64,000 bases of DNA from Sporobolomyces roseus (taxonomy: Eukaryota; Basidiomycota; Microbotryomycetes; Sporidiobolales; Sporidiobolaceae). Of the stretch, positions 59,650 to 64,000 are shown one piece after another. The position numbers and the translations under genes were made by a program. Numbering within the stretch: the stretch's first letter is position 1; each line of letters begins with the position of its first letter. The stretch is from the NCBI GenBank assembly GCA_016617785.1, contig JADILM010000007.1, positions 1,240,001-1,304,000 on the forward strand. The letters are read 5' to 3'. Below the pieces are notes generated by a model, which ran no database searches, was not told the origin of the DNA, and worked only from the letters and a program-made list of their open reading frames with translations.

Positions 59650-62447
59650 ATGCTCCTCCGTCCAACTCGTCGACTCCTCCCCTTCGCTCCAATACGACTC
59701 CCCTTTCCCCCACATCGCACATTCCACCTCTCTTCCCGTTCCCACTCCGAGATCATTCCCTTCCCTTCTTCCTCGTCCCCCTCTCCAATCCCAGATTCCT
59801 CAACTCTACCTCGTGCAGAACACGCAGTAATATCCACATTCGATCTCTTTTCTATTGGAGTAGGACCCTCTTCGTCGCATACGGTAGGACCTATGAGAGC
59901 GGGAAAGATTTTTATCGAAAGTTTGATTGATCTTGGCTTGTTAGGCAAGGTAGCGAAACTCAAGATTGGTTTGTTTGGAAGTCTTGCCGCGACGGGTAAA
60001 GGTCATTTGACTCCAGAAGGTGAGGGATTCAGACATTCTACAGATCCCGTTGCGAGATCATTACTGATTTTCGTGAGAACCTCTTGTTTTAAGCTGTTAT
60101 GATGGGATTACAAGGGAGTGATCCAGAAACTATCGAGTAAGTTCTCTTCTCTCCTACTCCTGCCCACTCGTCAATAGGAACTGATGTTCGAGCGCTTCAA
60201 AGACCGAGTACGATTAATTCACGTTATCAAGAAATCCTTTCCACTTCTTTCCTATCGCTCAATTCGACACACACGATCCCTTACTCTCACGAGAAAGACA
60301 TGCTGTGGACCATGAACCCATTACCGACTCATCCAAACGGCATGAAGTTTACAGTGTTTGACAAAGAAGGGGATATGTTAGCTACCAACACTTATTTCTC
60401 TGTTGGAGGTGGATTCGTCGTTAATGAGAGAACACAAGGTATGTTATTCTTTCTCGATTCGTGGAGTGATAGGGAGAGAGCTGATTAGAGAGGTATCGGA
60501 ACAGTCGATGAGAATTTGTATTATAGGTAAGCTCTCTCTGTGACCCCGATCGGATTAAAGCGAAAGAAAACTGATCAGTTGAGCTTACCTTCGTCACAGG
60601 GCAATTAAGAAAGACGAGGCGGATCATTCGAGGAGGGATCAAACTCATGGATTACCAGCTTCTCAATTGCTTTCTACTTTCTCGGGTGATATGCAGTCGC
60701 TTTCCGCACCGACATCAGAAGCGGAAATCGAGGGGAATGAGCTGAAAGTCGACGAAGAAAAGGCGGTGAGTGAGAAGGAGGAGAGTGAGAAGGAGGATGG
60801 AGAAGTCAAACAACCTCCGTTTCTTTTTAGGAATGCGAATGGATTACTGAATATGACTAGACAACATAATGTGAGTCGAAACCCTCTCCTCGCTCTATCT
60901 TCTTCTCGAAGGAGCTGACCCGTATTCGACTCGTTGTATAGCTCACAATCGCTCAATTGTACGTCTCTACTGCGCTCACTCTCTTTCCTTTCTTCTTCCG
61001 CTAACGATTCGCAATCGGCTATAGAGTTTGGGAGAACGAACGAGCATTCCGAACAGATCACGAGATCAACGAAACCCTCCTCAAAATCTGGAACGTCATG
61101 GATCAATCTATCCATAGTGGAGTCAGCTCGAAAGAAGAGACTTTACCTGGTCGATTGAGAGTGAGGAGGAGAGCTCCTGGATTATACAAGAAGTTGTTCA
61201 AAGGTGAACCAAATCCTCTTCTTGTCAACTCTCTCCGCTGGTATCCTGACGCTCTATCGCCTCGTTCAGGCTTCTACCCTACCCTCAATTCGACAACTCA
61301 ATCTTCTTCCCTCCCACCTCCCTCGTCACTCGCCCTCCCATTACCTCCCTCTCGTGGTCCCTCCTCTACCTCTCCTTCGCTTCCCACCTCCTCCTCCCGT
61401 CGAGCTTCTTCCCGCCGTTTACCCTTGATCGTCGGAAACCCCGATCACCCATTATCTCCTCCACCTCCCAAACGACCTACTTTTCCAGGTCTCGATTTCT
61501 TAAGTTTGTATGCGATTGCAGTTAATGAGACGAACGCGGGAGGTGGGAGAGTAGTTACGGCTCCTACAAATGGTGCAGCTGGCGTATTGCCGGCGGTTTT
61601 GAAAGTAAGCACTCTCTCGGTGAGGGTGAGGAACTGTAATGAAGAAGGAGCTGATCGAGGGGGGTTTCGAGGAGAAACAGTACCTGATTGAATTCATTTC
61701 GGATGATCCTGAAAGGGATATACAAACTTTCTTACTTACCGCTGCTGGTTCGTTTCCCTTCAATCTCCTCATCTCCAACCCCTGCGTACTGATGAAGAAG
61801 GTTCGATACGATCAGCTATTGGAATGTTGTATAAACGAGGAGCTACGATTTCAGCTGCTGAAGGAGGGTCAGTCCACCTCTTTCTCCACCTCATCACTCC
61901 TTCCCTGGAAACTGATGATGGGAAGACTTGAATGAAAGGTGTATGGCGGAAGTCGGAGTATCGACCTCGATGGCCGCAGCAGCATTCACCGCTTGTATGG
62001 GAGGATCAATCGAACAAATCCTACAAGCTGCAGAGATCGGAATGTTCGTCCCTCTTTTTTCCCCCTCTGTCTTTCGCGATTCTCGAATAGAGCTGACGAG
62101 AGAAATGAGAGTAGTGAGCATTCGTTAGGATTGACTTGTGATCCTATAGATGGATTAGTCGCGATTCCTTGTATAGAGAGGAACGCTCTCGGTTCTGTCA
62201 AAGCAGTTACTGCTGCACAGTTGGCGTTGGCGGGAGATGGGGAACATAGTGTTACGTTAGATGAGGCGATCGAAGCGATGAGATTGACCGCAAGAGACAT
62301 GCATTCCCATTACAAGGAGACGAGTTTATCAGGTCTCGCTGTGAGTTTTACGTACTTTCGCTTCGTTACGAGATCGCTCGAGCTGACAAAATCTGTACGA
62401 TACAATAGACGAGCGTCAAGATTCCTCTATCATCTCCAGCTTGCTAG
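59650..62447 (+). CDS. Iron-sulfur L-serine dehydratase of bacterial type, with mitochondrial presequence
   Basis: Deaminates L-serine to pyruvate and ammonia using a 4Fe-4S cluster. The N-terminus ([20 protein letters not shown]) is Arg-rich and acid-free, then RTFHLSSRS, like a mitochondrial presequence. The catalytic core shows [47 protein letters not shown] and [17 protein letters not shown]. It continues through [20 protein letters not shown] and [20 protein letters not shown] to [20 protein letters not shown] and [19 protein letters not shown], ending PAC. The three Cys in GGC, TCD and PCI are the expected cluster ligands. Low-complexity Ser/Pro/Arg insertions lie in the middle. Multiple introns, one with a GTCAGT donor at 61868. 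This fused single-chain form is common in bacteria and patchy in fungi. Confidence 0.88.
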
Positions 62448-62586
62448 ATCTCGAAACGAGCAATAGACACTTTTCCTCTCTTACCGTTCACCGCGGCGTC
62501 TACGGATTTGCTAGCGATGGATCCTCGCCACTTATGCTCTCTTCCCTCCTTTTCTCCTTTCCTCCTCTTCCTCCACTCAATCCACA

Positions 62587-64000
62587 ATGCAAAGTCAAGC
62601 AGAGTCGACCGATATCGAAGGAGACATACCATGGCTTAGCGTAGAGAAGATTGTGTCGTTCATAGCGGTCAGAACCGTCGGCGGTTACCACCTTCTGAGG
62701 TTGGATAAAGAATTCTTGGGCTACCTATGGGAGAGCAATCTCGATCTCGAGGCTAAACAGGCTCTCTATGGGAAGATGTTGCAGGTTGGGCAAGCGGTTT
62801 ATCAGGACAACACATGCTGGTCAAAGGTTCTCGTACGTCTCTCAATCTCCTCGCTGGTGACGGTAGATTGAGCTGATTGTGTGAGTTTCGCAGCCGACTC
62901 CTTATGACCTACTCAAAATCGCTCGGAATGCTCAAACGAACAAGCACTGGTCGATCCAGATTCCCCTCGCCTTGCTTACGCAGGCTCTCAAAGACGCTAC
63001 AAGCGCGGCTCGGCGGCATAGAAAGAGCCGAAGCTGGAGGAAAGGAATCGAGAAGAGTAACGTCTTTACGCTCTGGAAGACTGTTAGACCGTCACCGCAG
63101 GTGGGCGTTCTGGACGTTATCCATGAAAGTGTGAACCAAATCATGGCTAGGTGGGACCAGAATCAGAGTGAGCGAGAGAACATTGAAAAGTTACTGGTCC
63201 GTCTTTCTTCGCTTTTCTGTTTCGACGAGCTGAGTTAACGTCTCACGCCTCAGCCACCTCTGGCGAGTTTGCAGGTCATGGCCGGTCTGCCTGTCAGTCT
63301 CGTTGAGCCTGAGGAAGACGCTCCCCGCAATCGGAACGGCAAAGTCCAAGAACGAAGAAAACCTAAGAATCCCGCGGTCAACCCAATTCCTCACACTCAA
63401 CGAAGTCGACCGATTCCTCCGGGGGCTGAAGCTTCTAGATACATTCCTCCAACCTTCAACTTCAATGCAGCCGTTCGTTCACAACCCCTTTCTTTGACTA
63501 GCAAGCTCTTCTCGAAACTGACCCAAGCTGTCTCTAGCCTTTGAATGCAAACCCTTGGTACGCTGAGAATCGACGACAACACGGCTATACTCTCGGAGAC
63601 TTTACCACCGTACTTCAGCATACTGCAACTCCGTCGACCCTCGTTCCGAGTCAGAGCTCTACGACGCCTCACGCTTTCCAGTCACCAACGGCTCACTATA
63701 CACAACAAGGCAGCTCGTTACAACATTTCGATTACAGTAGTTCTCACTACTCAGGTCATTACACTCCTGTCGCTTCTCAGTCCTTCGCACCGAACACAAA
63801 CTTCCAATCCCAAGAATTGTTCCCTTCGAACTCCTCACCTCACGCCAACCAGTCGACGGCTTATTACAACACATATACTCCTGATAACCTGCGTGGCTCG
63901 CAGGCTAGTACCGCGGTCCCTGATTCCACTTCTCTCAATCCTTCGCACTTTCTCGCATCGAATCCTCAAGGCTATCCACCAAACGGCTTCACTTACCCTC
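62587..64000 (+). CDS. Paralogous family copy F, intact as far as seen, runs off the right edge
   Basis: Unrecognised family. Four phase-0 exons (62587-62832, 62894-63196, 63254-63472, 63538 to beyond 64000). Exon 1 has GDIPWLSVEKIVSFI and GYLWESNLDLEAKQALYGKM. Exon 2 starts PTPYDLLKIARNAQTNKH and has WSIQIPLALLTQALKDATSA. Exon 3 starts PPLASLQVMAG and is Pro/Arg-rich. Its GTTCGT donor, a CTGAC branch site and the acceptor at 63537 bypass an in-frame stop at 63544 and reach a tail starting PLNANPWYAENRRQHGY. The tail is Gln-, Ser-, Tyr-, His- and Pro-rich (HYTQQGSSLQHFDYSSSHYS) and still open at the window end. Confidence 0.72.

Noticed and set aside
1..64000. tRNA, rRNA and CRISPR features
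   Set aside because: I looked for T-arm-like GGTTCGAATCC strings with paired arms and for regularly spaced repeats on both strands and found none I could support.

Overview
This window is nuclear DNA from a fungus, most likely a basidiomycete yeast. I lean towards Pucciniomycotina but cannot exclude Tremellomycetes. The evidence is dense protein-coding genes on both strands, many short introns (about 45-110 nt) with GTRNGT donors, CTGAC/CTAAC-type branch sites and YAG acceptors, up to 19 exons per gene, and fungal orthologues (GET5, NAA30, SEC62, Mnn-type mannosyltransferase, VPS16). TGA, TAA and TAG all act as stops. I recognised no rRNA, tRNA or CRISPR array. Exon joints were inferred by hand from splice signals, reading frame and family motifs.

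Layout. 1-14.7 kb is mostly housekeeping: a truncated Pex24/dysferlin-domain peroxin, VPS9 (Rab5 GEF), an Mnn-type mannosyltransferase, a SYLF/Ysc84-like protein, GPI3/PIG-A and ALG5 as a divergent pair, and a small zinc-binding protein. 14.9-24.1 kb has three copies of an unrecognised paralogous family (A, B, C) around an MDR oxidoreductase, GET5-like and a rhodanese. 25.4-44 kb holds a secreted double-psi-barrel protein, a 57-bp hairpin insertion with a 9-bp target duplication, an orphan coiled-coil protein, SEC24 with an N-terminal WW domain, FMT1, NAA30, SEC62 and condensin subunit YCS4/CND1. 44-55.4 kb has a dehydroshikimate-dehydratase-like enzyme, four more family modules (E and D fused, G, H), a leucine-rich gene with an internal stop and a decayed TatD nuclease gene. 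55.9-64 kb has VPS16, a mitochondrial-looking bacterial-type L-serine dehydratase and family copy F, cut by the right edge.

The main discovery is the paralogous family: seven loci and eight modules in 64 kb. Each module has two helical, tryptophan-containing exons separated by phase-0 introns. The second exon always begins with Pro and a [YFW]-x-[LI]-like motif and, in the canonical copies, carries a Trp about 20 residues later. Most copies end in a Ser/Pro/Gln/Tyr/His-rich tail. Two copies carry an in-frame TGA at a position that is Trp in sister copies, and one locus is a double-module fusion. I recognise no known domain. Together with the TatD and LRR lesions this points to a fast-evolving gene family spread among conserved housekeeping genes.

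Functionally the conserved genes centre on membrane traffic and protein biogenesis (VPS9, VPS16, SEC24, SEC62, GET5) and glycosylation/GPI synthesis (Mnn-type, GPI3, ALG5). Several are divergent pairs with only 90-165 bp between start codons.
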